Assembly: GCA_964036155.1 (NCBI GenBank)
Contig: OZ038422.1
Location: 52,041,201 to 52,105,200, forward strand
Reading direction: 5' to 3'
Origin: Diploscapter coronatus
Lineage: Eukaryota > Nematoda > Chromadorea > Rhabditida > Rhabditidae
DNA: 64,000 nt
This document shows positions 24,894-35,496 of the stretch, piece after piece (the stretch's first letter is position 1; every line of letters starts with the position of its first letter). The translations under genes were made by a program, and so were the position numbers. Below the pieces are notes generated by a model. The model saw only the letters and a program-made list of their open reading frames with translations, searched no databases and was not told the origin of the DNA.

Positions 24894-26075
24894 ATGAATT
24901 TGTCTAGAAACATTACCCTATTCTAGACATTATAGAGGCGTTCAAGAGTTGTCGCAACACGAAAATGTCGCAACGTATTTTTAATAGTGAAATTCATTTG
25001 GAAATGACGCAACACACTAAATAAAATGCAATACAAAATTTGATTGATCCGATAGTAAGTCGGGTTTTCAAAAAAAAAAACTATGGCATAAAATGTATGA
25101 TTTAGTTTAGCCTTAGTGTTACCTAAATTCATCGAGTTATAGAATATTTTTTGACGAAAACAACCACATGCTGCTTATGGGGTTAAAAATCATGAAATTT
25201 CCACTACGATCGTCAATCAAGTGCCGGTGATCGCTTTAAATAGGTAAATAGTCCATTGGTTATGGAATATATTTCACCTGTGATATCAGTACTCCAAATA
25301 CCAGGCTTGACGACCACATTCGGATATGCCTAGTTGAGGTATGGGGCCAAGACTGGATCAAACTGACATATGACTGCAAAATATGACTTTCACTCCCACT
25401 GAATGACTCGAAAAGTGACAAATCGATATTCCAATTAGCCTAATTATCCTCTACACTTAATTACCATCATTTTTATGTATGGCTTCCCTAATTACTAAAT
25501 TTCCATCTGTCTTTAACAGAATCCCCTAGAATTACTATAGGAAATTGATAGGATCTGACAGAAATAGAGGTTTTCGAGAGATGTGATTCGAGAAGTCTGT
25601 CATAGACCCCTAAATCGCCTGTCAAAATGAACCATTCTATCATGTCTTACTATTTCTGAAGTCTATAGGCCATTACATCCATCTCTGGAGTCGCTGGGCT
25701 CACTTATTCACTCAAATACTATGCATCAACTGACACGATGTCATCCAAGTGCGTCTAGCGCTCTGGAATACAACCGAAAGCATGCGGCTTTTGTCTATAA
25801 TTCATCTAGGGCATCTGTTCTCCTAATACTGTGGGTCAGGGTATGATCTAGATATATGACGATCAGATATGGGATCATTTTGTGACCTAATACCTCAGAA
25901 ATAGTCCAGTGCTACGCCCACAGGGTTCAGTTTATGATAAAAAAAATTAGCATTTCAAAAGACAGGTGGTTTTACGGGTATGATTAATTGGTTTCAACTC
26001 AAGAGTTGTACCAAACAAAGCCATAAGATAAGGAGAGTACCATGCAAAAAAACCGTACTCAATTTGAATGACAAA
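24894..26075. other. Region without a supportable gene
   Basis: Lies between the end of duplication copy A and the TA-flanked inverted-repeat element. Sequence is of mixed composition and I see no convincing exon. The missing 5' exon of the nuclease-like gene could be here, if that gene is intact. Confidence 0.35.
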
Positions 26076-26718
26076 TATAGTCCATTATAAAAAAAACTTG
26101 ACAGTCGCAGTGCCCTTCGCACAAGGGGGCGGTGCGAACAGCACGCTTCCCGCTCGCGTCGCGGCATGCATTGCGAATTCATTATTCAAACTGGATTTCC
26201 ACTTTCATTTATTTTTTCGACGCTTTCATCCGTGATTTTTATAATTATTCGGTAATTATCGATAATTACCTTTAGGTGATTCAATGAACAGCCACTTTTC
26301 ACTTATTTTTCTCGTATTTTGCAGTGATTTTTTTTGAAAATTATTTTTTAATAGATTTTTGAATTTCTTCTTCAAAATTGTGATAATTATCGATAATTAG
26401 AACATAATTACAGATACAGGTTTTAGTTTTCTGTTTATTTCGTGTTTTTCCGTGACTTTTTTATCGTTTTTCTCGATAAAATGATTTCTTGGGCATAACT
26501 TCTCAGCAAAATTCTGTAATTATGCCCTAATTATCGATAATTACAGAATAACTATAGAAATCACGAATGAAAACGTTGAAAAAATAAATGAAAGCGGAAA
26601 TCCAGTTTGAATAGTGAATTCGCAATGCATGCCGCGACGCGAGCGGGAAGCGCGCTGTTCGCACCGCCCCCTTGTGCGAAGGGCACTGCGACTGTCAAGT
26701 TTTTTACAATGGACTATA
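26076..26718. mobile_element. TA-flanked long-terminal-inverted-repeat element (MITE-like)
   Basis: The left end reads TATAGTCCATT (26076) and the right end AATGGACTATA (to 26718). The inverted arms run about 200 nt each, including a GC-rich core (GCAGTGCCCTTCGCACAAGG on the left, its complement on the right). The inner end of each arm and the 120-nt spacer carry the self-complementary motif TAATTATCGATAATTA, three times in all. TA at both ends suggests Tc1/mariner-type insertion. No coding capacity is seen, so it is probably non-autonomous. Confidence 0.88.
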
Positions 26719-26787
26719 AAAAAGCTATTCAAAAAATAGAATAGGGAAATAAACTTGAAACATTCTGTAAAATACGAAAAATTGTAG

Positions 26788-27633
26788 GAAGACGATGAAG
26801 AGCTGTCCAGTGACAGCAGTGGAGAAATCGTGGTGAAGCGCAGAAGGGAATTCACCTGCAACTTGCTGCAATTCTTCAATTCGGGCACCAATCAGGCAAG
26901 TAGAAGTTTCAACTTCAGTCTTTCTGATGTCAATTCCATGAGTTTCTTTCCTAATAAACTTGATTTTTAGAGCCCCTACTATGCAGCGTATCTTCCACTA
27001 CCGCGAATGGTAGAAGTTGTAGGTTTTTTTAGCGTCGCGATTTGAAGAAAAGTTGTTTCAGCTTGACCACAAATGGGCCGAGGTTGTGCCTGAAGAGGTG
27101 AGGCAGAGGATGCTGGCCGAAATGCCGATTGCTGAGTCGCTCGATCCTGTCAAGTCTCCCAACGTACACGAACGAGATGCACTGGGAAGGCGGACTCTCC
27201 TCTGGGCCACGCTACACCACAAGGACATCTCAAGAAATCGTAGGGATTTTTTCGAAGATTATTTTAGCTACAATATTGCAGGTGAAGATCGTCATTCCGG
27301 GAAAATGAGGTTCGTACAGAAATCCGTCTACCGACAACTCTAGCAAGGAGAGAAGTACAAATTTTATGGAGATGCTGGACACGTCATCGCAAGAACTCTG
27401 GGTGGTTCTGACTCGCTGGACAACCTCTTCATCCAGAATACCGAGGTGAGAATTTTTATGTCCGAGAAAAATCAATTTTGTTCAGGAAGCTAACTTTCAA
27501 TTGGCGCATTACTGTTTCATTTGTGAAAAATCTGTGTACTGGCTCATGAGCTATTTTCTCATGTAAGAAAGCTATACTTCTTTGTAGATTTTTCTTCTAA
27601 AATTATCATTTGGAATTCAGGCACAACAAGTAG
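26788..27633 (+). CDS. DNA/RNA non-specific endonuclease-like protein, incomplete or decaying
   Basis: Exons 26788-26895 (acidic then basic: EDDEELSSDSSGEIVVKRRR), 26971-27018, 27062-27239 (...RDALGRRTLLWATLHHKD) and 27344-27445 read in one continuous frame. The last encodes KFYGDAGHVIARTLGGSDS then LDNLFIQNTE. The pattern D-x-GH-(V/L)-I-A-x-x-LGGS...NLxxQN is the catalytic region of the DNA/RNA non-specific endonuclease superfamily, where the histidine is the general base. No start codon is found: the first exon begins at an acceptor 69 nt after the inverted-repeat element. The frame carries TAG at 27341-27343 just before the GEKYKF stretch, so either a very short intron removes it or the gene is broken. 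The 3' exons (27486-27562, 27621-27633) are tentative. The first intron uses GC (26896). Catalytic-motif call fair, gene model weak. Confidence 0.5.
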
Positions 27634-28272
27634 CAGCGTATAAAGCATTTCATCCCACGTAAGTTGGTGTTCATCAATATCCCAGCTTTTCCTAGTTCCC
27701 TTTTCATTATCCCCTGTTCACTGATTTTATTCATTCTATGAACTTAAATTGAGCATTTGCGTCCTCTACATAAGATCAAATAAATAATTTATTAAATATA
27801 CGATAGGGCTTGATCATTTTGAATGTATTGGTTCATAGGTGCGGTGGAATTTTGGAAAGCCATCATATGTATTTGATTAACGACTTTCGAAGCTCGTTGA
27901 AAACGATCCCTTCGGAATAACGCTTTTCGATACGGTTTCGTGAAAACGATTAACAAAGTCGTTCCAATTGTGGAATGACTGGATACCAATAATTCAACGT
28001 ACGATCCGGCAACTTAAAATATTATGAAATATATCACTTTATATTATTTCAAGTTGCAATAAAGAGGTTGCATTCTCTTTTAGAAATTTATTTTCACACG
28101 TTCCCAACCCAACCTTTCCCTCGCTATTTTTTCTCTGCTTTATCATTCATATTCACAACCAGTGTGTTAAATTTCGGGCAGGTGAGAGGAAGTGAGAAAA
28201 ATAAAAATTGAATAAAGCATTACTATTTATTTTTCCTGCGAGTGAAAGGACACGAAACATCAAAGAAAGGCG
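27634..28272. other. Intergenic between nuclease-like gene and duplication copy B
   Basis: AT-rich. No exon recognised. It holds the tail of the nuclease-like gene and an AATAAA near 28059. Confidence 0.45.
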
Positions 28273-30055
28273 ATAAATTGACATGATTTTGAAGAGGTAG
28301 TAGCAAAAATGTCTAGTTACGGGTCAAATCTTCGATGATTTTGTGGAAAATAAGGGATATTCACATTTTTTAGATGCTAATTTATCTTCGCGTTTTTTTA
28401 ATATAAAATAATGAGCTTTTCTGAATTTGTAAAAAATATTCCTTAAAATACCGTATTTTCATGCAAATCTGTGATAAGTATTATGGAAAATAAATGCATT
28501 CGGTAAACTTGCAAAATAAAGTCGGGGTTTTCAAAATTCCAAAAACTTCCTGCAAAGTCAATGAAGCTCTTTCAGACAGCATGAATATTCATTAGGAAAG
28601 GTCAATACTGTAAAACACTCTTACTCTTCTCCTTATGTTTAAACATTGGAGAGCAAAACCGTCTGGTCTAACCTAGACAAACAAAAACTCATGGAAAAAC
28701 CAACAATATAAGGAAGGTAGGACTCATGATCTGCGCTAAGTTATTCAAGCCAAGAATAGATTTTTGCTCAAAACTGAAGGTACCATATCTAAAGTGAGTT
28801 TGTACTCCTATCTCTTAACGTAGGAAGAGACTTTAGGAAAATGAGAGAAAGAGTAGCGTGAATAAGTAATTTGGAAAAACGTGAATTTTCAATAGATGAA
28901 GTCGGATAAAATGACGGAATTCATGAAAATCGACCCATTTGGAGACGGCCTTAGAAATCCCCAATTCGCTAGGAGACTTTATTGGCTTTGGACAGGTAAT
29001 TATCATTTTAAGCAACTTTAAAAACTTGGTTATTGGTTTGGTGAAGATCAGCTTTAATTATAAGGATATGTTAGATAAAAAAATTTCACCTAACTTTATA
29101 AGGAAAGTAAAGTGTGCACAACGAATTCGGCTCAAATTGGTGGGTAAGTCAATTCGAGTAGGCTAATAATGAATATCATGTTAAAGTGCTCACCATGCTC
29201 CCTATTTTCCATGAAAATTAGCTTCTTTTTTTCCTCTGTAAAAATTCAATGTAAAATCCTGAAAATAGGCTGCACGGTGGCCCCTTTTCAGCATAATATT
29301 CGTTATCAACTTGCTCGAATTGACTTACCCACCAATTTGAGCCGGACTCGTTGTACACAGTTTACTTTCCTTGCTAGAAATGCGCACGCTAATTTGTCTT
29401 TTCCTCGTCTTGGCAATAACTTGGATCGCTCTGGAGGCTGCTGAGACCTATGATCTGCTTCACAAAAGAGACAAACGATGTTATTATGGGTTAGTTCACT
29501 AAATTTTATGAATCTACAAATTTCATTTGAAAAACTAAATAAATATCATAGATATCGTTAAATTAAAAGAGAGACTGAGCTTATCAAATAAGTGATTATA
29601 TTTTGAATTCCAGGTACTATTACTGTGACTGCTCAACATTTTGTCCGTGCAGTTGTAATTACACAGGGTGAGTTTTAGAAAACATAGGAAAAATGACATT
29701 AATTTTATTTCAGATATTATTATTGTGGATATTGAAGGCAAGTTTTAATAATTTACAATAAGGATCGATAAATAAGTTGACTTTTTCTGAGTGTATTTTT
29801 GTTTTTCTTGGTTGTCTAATTTAGATTTGAGTAATTTTCATCTTTTCAGATATTCGTACAAATAAATCGTCATCTCAAATTTCTTGAATAAAGAACAAAT
29901 TACACAAATCTACATATGGGTGTCACGACTAGGATTTATTTACCAGCAGCATTTTCTTCCTTCGATAATCTAAACTTTTCAAATGAATAAATTTTTAAAA
30001 ACGATCCATGATTTAAAAATTCAATGTAAAAACCACCTGATCTTCACGAGATAGA
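28273..30055 (+). repeat. Segmental duplication, copy B
   Basis: Same order as copy A, shifted by about 7.4 kb at the start. It has the near-identical first 400 bp, a more diverged upstream region, a decayed palindrome (arms about 29100-29190 and 29294-29372), peptide exons and the shared 3' flank. It is shorter because it lacks the TTAA element and most micro-exon material. Confidence 0.9.
29380..29735 (+). CDS. Short paralogue of the secreted Cys/Tyr-rich peptide
   Basis: Exons 29380-29489, 29614-29667 and 29714-29735 give 61 residues. The signal peptide is the same as in the copy-A gene, followed by LHKRDKRCYYG and then a Cys/Tyr-rich segment YYCDCSTFCPCSCNYTG. It ends YYYCGY and TGA. Just past the stop a GCAAGT donor-like site remains (29738). 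Further on, at about 29850, an acceptor is followed by ATATTCGTACAAATAA, which looks like the former last exon. The glycine repeats of the long gene are absent, so this copy either lost them or never gained them. It probably still encodes a secreted peptide; function unknown. Confidence 0.72.
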
Positions 30056-30193
30056 TAGAGCCCGCAAGCTTCGTTCACTTTGTGAAGCAAAAAGTTGGTT
30101 CTATTTTTGGTTTCTCGTTAATAAGACAATTTCGCTGAAATTTTTCTTTAGTTTTTTTCCCTTCAAATCTACAAAATTACAAATATGAGAAAA

Positions 30194-30285
30194 GGCTCCT
30201 AGAAAAAGACACCGGTTTTTTTTCTTTTCCTATCTTGCCTCCCCATACTATTTCTTAGAAAAACCAGTGTCTTTTTCTATTAGCC
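30194..30285. repeat. Hairpin element related to the centre of the 21660 palindrome
   Basis: AGAAAAAGACACCGG (from 30201) and the complementary CCAGTGTCTTTTTCT flank a pyrimidine-rich loop of about 55 nt. The whole is nearly the same as 21751-21848 in the palindrome of copy A, including the loop text CATACTATTTCTTAGAAAAA. Confidence 0.8.
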
Positions 30286-33200
30286 TGAGAAAATTGTAAA
30301 ACGCATTGAAAGAAAGTTGATCTTCACAAAGATTAATAATAAAAAGCCCTTAATTTTTTCGTCCACATCTTCATACAATTTTTAACAAATTTCGAATGTT
30401 GAAGAGAAAACATTCATTCACAAATTTTACATTCCCTAATATTATATCATCCATTTATTTTACTGACACTCTAAAATCACTGTCATTTAGTTTGATCTAC
30501 GCTTTTCTATGTTTATTTTTAGAAATGAATCGCATCATTTTCTAAACTGTCGCTAAAATTATTTCGAATTCTGTTGGTCGATGCGATTACACGCAGGATT
30601 TGCACCAATTGTCACTACGAAGCTGGAAAAGGTTTCAAAAGATTCACTATTCTTCTTATCACTCTTCTTTCTTCACTTCCTTGGAGTTTTAGGAGACGAT
30701 AAAAACCTTTCACCTATGATAAAATATAGGAGTCCAAAACCGTTTGGAATATTTTTCAAATAGTTGTCGAAGTGGAGCAGGTTTTCTAATCTTTGCCAGG
30801 AAGTGATATCAATTTACGATTCTCGTGGTTCCCCAGAATTTTAAAACGCCCCAACGATAAAAATGATATCTTTCCCACGCTTAAACTTTTAATGTGATAC
30901 GAAAATTTATCGAAAGCCAACATCACTTTTAAAAGATAGTGGGGGTATTTTTATCGAGTTATGGCACTTTTGTACACTATCACATCATTGGGAATAAACT
31001 ACAGTGGGAAGCTAATCTGGTGCTAAAATTTCGAATAAATATCAAAAGTGCATTTTTCAGAAAGTTGGGTATTTTCTAGAACCTATAAAATCTTTTTAAA
31101 AAAAAGATGATTCAACCCCTGAATTAATAAGTGCCGAAATTTTATGACATGTGAAGTAATTTTATGGCAAATATTTTTCATACGTGCCAAGCACTTCTTC
31201 ATAAATTAAGGATGAGCCAGCAACGCCAATAAAATCGTGTTCGATTCAGGGATTATCACTAAATAATTACTATTTTTAACGATTTTCGGGTGTTTCATCG
31301 AAGACTCTGGGTGGGGAAGAGTAGGGCAACGCCTAGATTACTCAAAATGATTTGAGATGATTTGAAAATGATACCATATGGTATTTCAAATGGGCTTTGT
31401 ACAGTCTTGCTTTCTCTTACCCTCCTTTACTTATGATATGAACGCGTGCGTCAATAAAAATAGATATTAATTTTCAGCTTTTAAGTGGCTAAATTTGAAA
31501 TTTTTCTTTAAATTTATTATTCGCAAGAGCATCTCCTGTCGCTTGGGAACTTTTTGAAATAATAAAATCGAAAAATTCTCTACATTTCAACGTGAAAATA
31601 TCGAAAATAAATTAGTATACACGCAAATGCGCATGTGTGAGCCACATATTTTGGTTTTGTATAGTATCTATTCTTGGGGGATTTTGGTAGCACGACTGCA
31701 CTCCATTATTCATATGATCATGATCTTAGGATTATATTTCGAATCAATAAACTCTTATGAGCTTATTGGCATGTTTAAAATTGTTTTAGGAGCGAATTTT
31801 CTTGAAAATATGACATTTTTATCAAGCCACAAAAGCCACTACATATGCCGATAAATGTCGTTCAGAAACGATATTGTTCCAAATCCTGAATTAGATACAT
31901 TTCCCAGAAGAAATGTAATCAATTGAAAGTAGCTCCCTTGAATATAATCTTTTTAATATCTAAAACGAATCCGTGAAATTTGAGACGTAATGATTAGGTC
32001 ACCATTCAGGGAGTGGTGAGGTCATAAGCCGCACCCTTTTGCTCGCCTGGTCAAAGTCGTTAGATCGGCCGATATCACTCGTATTCGTTATCGCTTACTC
32101 ATCGATGCTTCCAAAAACGGAGGTAATTATCATTTTACTAGTGCTTATCGCTTTGCAACCGAAAATATTTGTGCAAACGTAGCATTGCGTAGCTAGTACG
32201 TCGCATTTTTTATCGGATGTGTAGCATTCTATCGGTGTTAAGGTTGCTCTCTAAGAATGTCCAACTCTAGACGAAGCGTCTAGTAAACTTTAATGACCGG
32301 AGGCTTTCCTTATCAGTCAAAAAATCGATCGTAGCGTACTTTTTGAGAATAAAGTTCAACATGAATTAATGAAATAGATCGTTTCAGCAAAGTCTTTTCT
32401 CATAATCGCAAGATTGTTCAAACGTAACTTCGGTCGTCAAATTTAGCTGCACTGAATCTCAAGAATAACTCTCAAGGGCAAATTTAACCTTGTTATGAAG
32501 ATAATTGTGACGTTGAAGTCAGGCTCGAACATCCCTAAATAATTGCCAAGTAAATTTATCAGGCTCGCTGAAAAATAGTGTCAATTGACATTTTTCACAT
32601 ACAAAAGAATAATATTAATTTTCTGTGTAATGGTGATAATGAATCATTTGTTCCATGCAGATGTATTATCAGTTATTTTTGGTCAACTCAACTGCCGCTT
32701 TTGCCATTTGTGCCAATTGATAAGCGATAGGCCATTTCGGTTATTTTTACTAGCTGCAATAGTGAAAATTATGAATCACCGATGTTCTGATTCAACTAAT
32801 AAGACGTGACGCAAAAATCATCGACGTATCGACGTAGACTAGATTATTCGCTGCATGACGATAAGCTACTGTTTGAGTAATCATTTTGATGATGATGATA
32901 ATTTATGAAATAACGAATTGTTGTGCAATAAATTAGCCTACACAAATAGTTTGATGTGTAATTATGTAATTGTCAATGAAAAAGTGATGAAGCAATGTAT
33001 TGAAGGTCAGAATAATCACGACGAAATTGCTGAATGAAAATCGATCAGAAGAAGAAGATAATAATAAATTGCAAGAATTTCATACATTCTTTCAGACTTT
33101 TTTACCTCTAAATTGCTGAACAATAAGCTATTGTTTGCTTTGTGAGATTAAATTTGTCTTCCGTATATTTGCGAGGAACATTTTATGGTCAAATGACTGG

Positions 33201-33644
33201 CAAAAGCAATCAACTGATAGTCAATAAAAAAGACAATTACTTCAGGTTTAGATTATGATACTGCATAAATGGCACTAAGAACATACTAGGGAGCACTTTC
33301 GTCGAGCGAAATAAACTATAGGGGGTAGGTCGTAGGAGTTAAATTATAGTTATAACATCAGATTGCACTAATAAAAATACTTGCTAATAACAATTTTGCG
33401 AAAAAAAACTGATTAAGAAAATATACTGGTGGTAGGTGGCAAAGGCTCCCCGATGATCGTCCTCCCTAGGTTTGACTAAAAATTCCCTTGATTTACACCA
33501 CATCAGCGTTTTCTGGCATGCATGATATTTTGATCGCGATCATGGAAATGTGTTCCCATCATTTTGCATTATTTCGGTGGCATTTGATGCGAACTTACCA
33601 GCTTGTTAATTTCCATACGTTCCAACTCTTATCTCCCAACTTAC
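30286..33644. other. Region without a confident gene
   Basis: AT-rich. 32008-32120 is GC-richer: after an ATTCAG a + frame stays open, and ATG at 32107 starts a short hydrophobic ORF (MLPKTEVIIILLVLIALQPK), signal-like but only 25 codons long. I could not connect it to further exons. A dispersed repeat lies at 33296-33470. Confidence 0.4.
33296..33470. repeat. Dispersed repeat with CTAGGGAG / CTCCCTAG ends, copy 1
   Basis: Begins CTAGGGAGCACTTTCGTC and ends GATCGTCCTCCCTAGG, short inverted termini. A related copy in the same orientation lies at about 41335-41526. Both contain a purine-rich GGGGGTAGGTCG-type segment and the ending GATCGT(C/T)CTCCCTAGGT. Confidence 0.65.
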
Positions 33645-33710
33645 GTTAGCATGGGCGTGGCCTGCTACGCCGACATTTCCGGCGAATTCGTGTTCTGCTG
33701 GAAACGTCAT
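33645..33710 (-). CDS. Candidate first coding exon of an unidentified minus-strand gene
   Basis: On the minus strand ATG at 33710 opens a 22-codon exon (MTFPAEHEFAGNVGV..., ending GHAHAN) that runs exactly into a consensus GTAAGT donor at 33644. GC content and codon use stand out against the AT-rich flanks. I cannot find the following exons. The + strand over the same bases also holds a short ORF (33651-33716), so one of the two is a shadow. I favour the minus strand because of the splice donor. If real, it is divergent from the bZIP gene. Confidence 0.35.
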
Positions 33711-34020
33711 TTATGAATTTTTCACGCTCTCTTTTGGCCATATTGCTCATTATATTTTCTCATCATCTCCAAAAGTGCCCTATATTTTCATATCAATTTT
33801 CATTCGAAACCTCTCAAAACCCAATTCTCTTTCATCTATACTGAACGCGTCCCTCGTCATGATAAGCCTCAGGTCTGAATTGTCTTATCACCAACTTCAA
33901 TCAGCTTAAAAAGCCTGCCAAATTGCCGATTAGCTCTTCAAACCAGCCAAATTTTACACGAGCCCTTCTTCAAACCATTAAACTGGTTTTCTACGATACC
34001 GTACTTCGGAATTTTTCGTC

Positions 34021-35145
34021 ATGGCTGCAACGTCTAACTTCTACCCAGAAGATATCAAATGGGACCCATACTTCGGTCCGTCGCCACCCATAAATATTCC
34101 TTATTCGTCGTGCACCAATCAGAATCCGACAACCTACAGTAACCAAATCTATCCTGACATGACTTCTGACTACCAAAATCCGAACTACAACCATCAGAGC
34201 CAACCAAACCTGACGGTCTGCACAAATTTTCCGCAGAATTCGAACGAGGATTTCTGCCAAAATTATTCGAACGGATGGGAGAACTTCAAGGACACTCAAG
34301 TGAGCTTCTCTCCGCGACTCAGCGCCTCGCTGATATCGCAGTGCTCATCAGCAGTGCCGAATCCACCTTCCAACTATTCGGACTTTAATCAGGTAAATTT
34401 CCTTACTGATACACTGATCGCGAGCATCTTTCATGAAGAAATTAGGGAGTTTTATCAACTATCGAAAAAAATCGACTTTTAAAGATGGAATTCAACCAAC
34501 TTTAGATCGACTCACCCTACGGATTTTCTTCGGCTTCAAGTCACTGCAGCTCGATGGAAAGTCTGAATTTCCAAGCCTTGGAACATAGTCTGCCGAATTC
34601 GAATTCGAACAGTCCAATGATGCCGATAAGAAAGAAGCGAGGAAGAAAACCCGAATTTGCTCATGTAAGGATTTAATTGTTAAAAATGATAGATTATTTG
34701 GAAACTAGCTTTAGAATTACTACAAAAAAAAATTGCCTTATCCAGGTTTTCTCAGCTTATTTCGTGAAATTTCCACATCGAAAAGTCAAGAAATAATGCA
34801 GCTCATCTTAGAATTATAAAAATTTTAGCTGCCCGAACGCGAACGGCAACAAATCAAGAAGAATAAGAACAAAGAAGCGCAACGTCGAAGCAGACGGATG
34901 AAGAAGGAACAATTCTATCAGAAAGAGACCGAATTGAAACAGGCACTGCAAAGAGTTGAGGAATTGGAACGAAGGGAAGAGCAATACAAGATGGAGGTAA
35001 AAACTTGATTTTATAGATTTTTCGAAAATTTAGTTCGGAAAAATCAACAGCTGAAGGACGCGTTATTTTTCAGCTCGACAAACTAAAGAATATGCTATGC
35101 AACATGTCTGCATCGTTTCACAACAAGCACAACAACAATTTCTAA
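34021..35145 (+). CDS. bZIP transcription factor
   Basis: Exons 34021-34392, 34506-34664, 34829-34996 and 35074-35145 join in frame to 256 residues. The N-terminal 170 or so residues are rich in N, P, S, Y and Q, as in activation or disordered regions. A basic patch RKKRGRKPE precedes the bZIP. The basic region KKNKNKEAQRRSRRMKK fits the DNA-contact rule N-x7-R. It is followed by a leucine/glutamate-rich zipper (ETELKQALQRVEELERREE...), about three to four heptads continuing into the last exon. A bZIP of this kind dimerises and binds palindromic half-sites in the nucleus. Nematodes have many zip genes and I cannot assign the paralogue. Convergent with the next gene. Confidence 0.88.
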
Positions 35146-35305
35146 TATCACTGAACAATCTTCGAAAGTTCTGACGGATCTACTTCCAGTCTAACTTGAT
35201 CTCAAACATTTTCATTCGAACTGGTAAATTGTTATTTTCTAGTCTTTTCAATTCCTAATTTATTCATTCCTGTACATTTTTCTAGAATATCAAATACAAA
35301 AATTC

Positions 35306-35311
35306 AATAAA
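35306..35311 (+). terminator. Polyadenylation signal of the bZIP gene
   Basis: AATAAA lies 161 nt downstream of the bZIP stop codon, before the convergent gene's 3' end. No other good signal lies closer. Confidence 0.6.
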
Positions 35312-35496
35312 GCGATCTTCGAAAAATCCCTTTATTTACGAGTGTTGATACGAAGAAATTGTATGTTGTGCGGGTGGGATAGAAGTGGACGGGGCCTGGA
35401 ATGTTTAAATGCAATTTTTATGCATAGATGGATGGCATATTCCATTGCATCAATCGGTTCGCCTGTTTGTCACGCAGCACGAATGCGCAGTCGCGT

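Noticed and set aside
31200..31260. GTTCGATTC seen as a possible tRNA T-loop
   Set aside because: No acceptor stem, D-arm or anticodon arm can be drawn around it.
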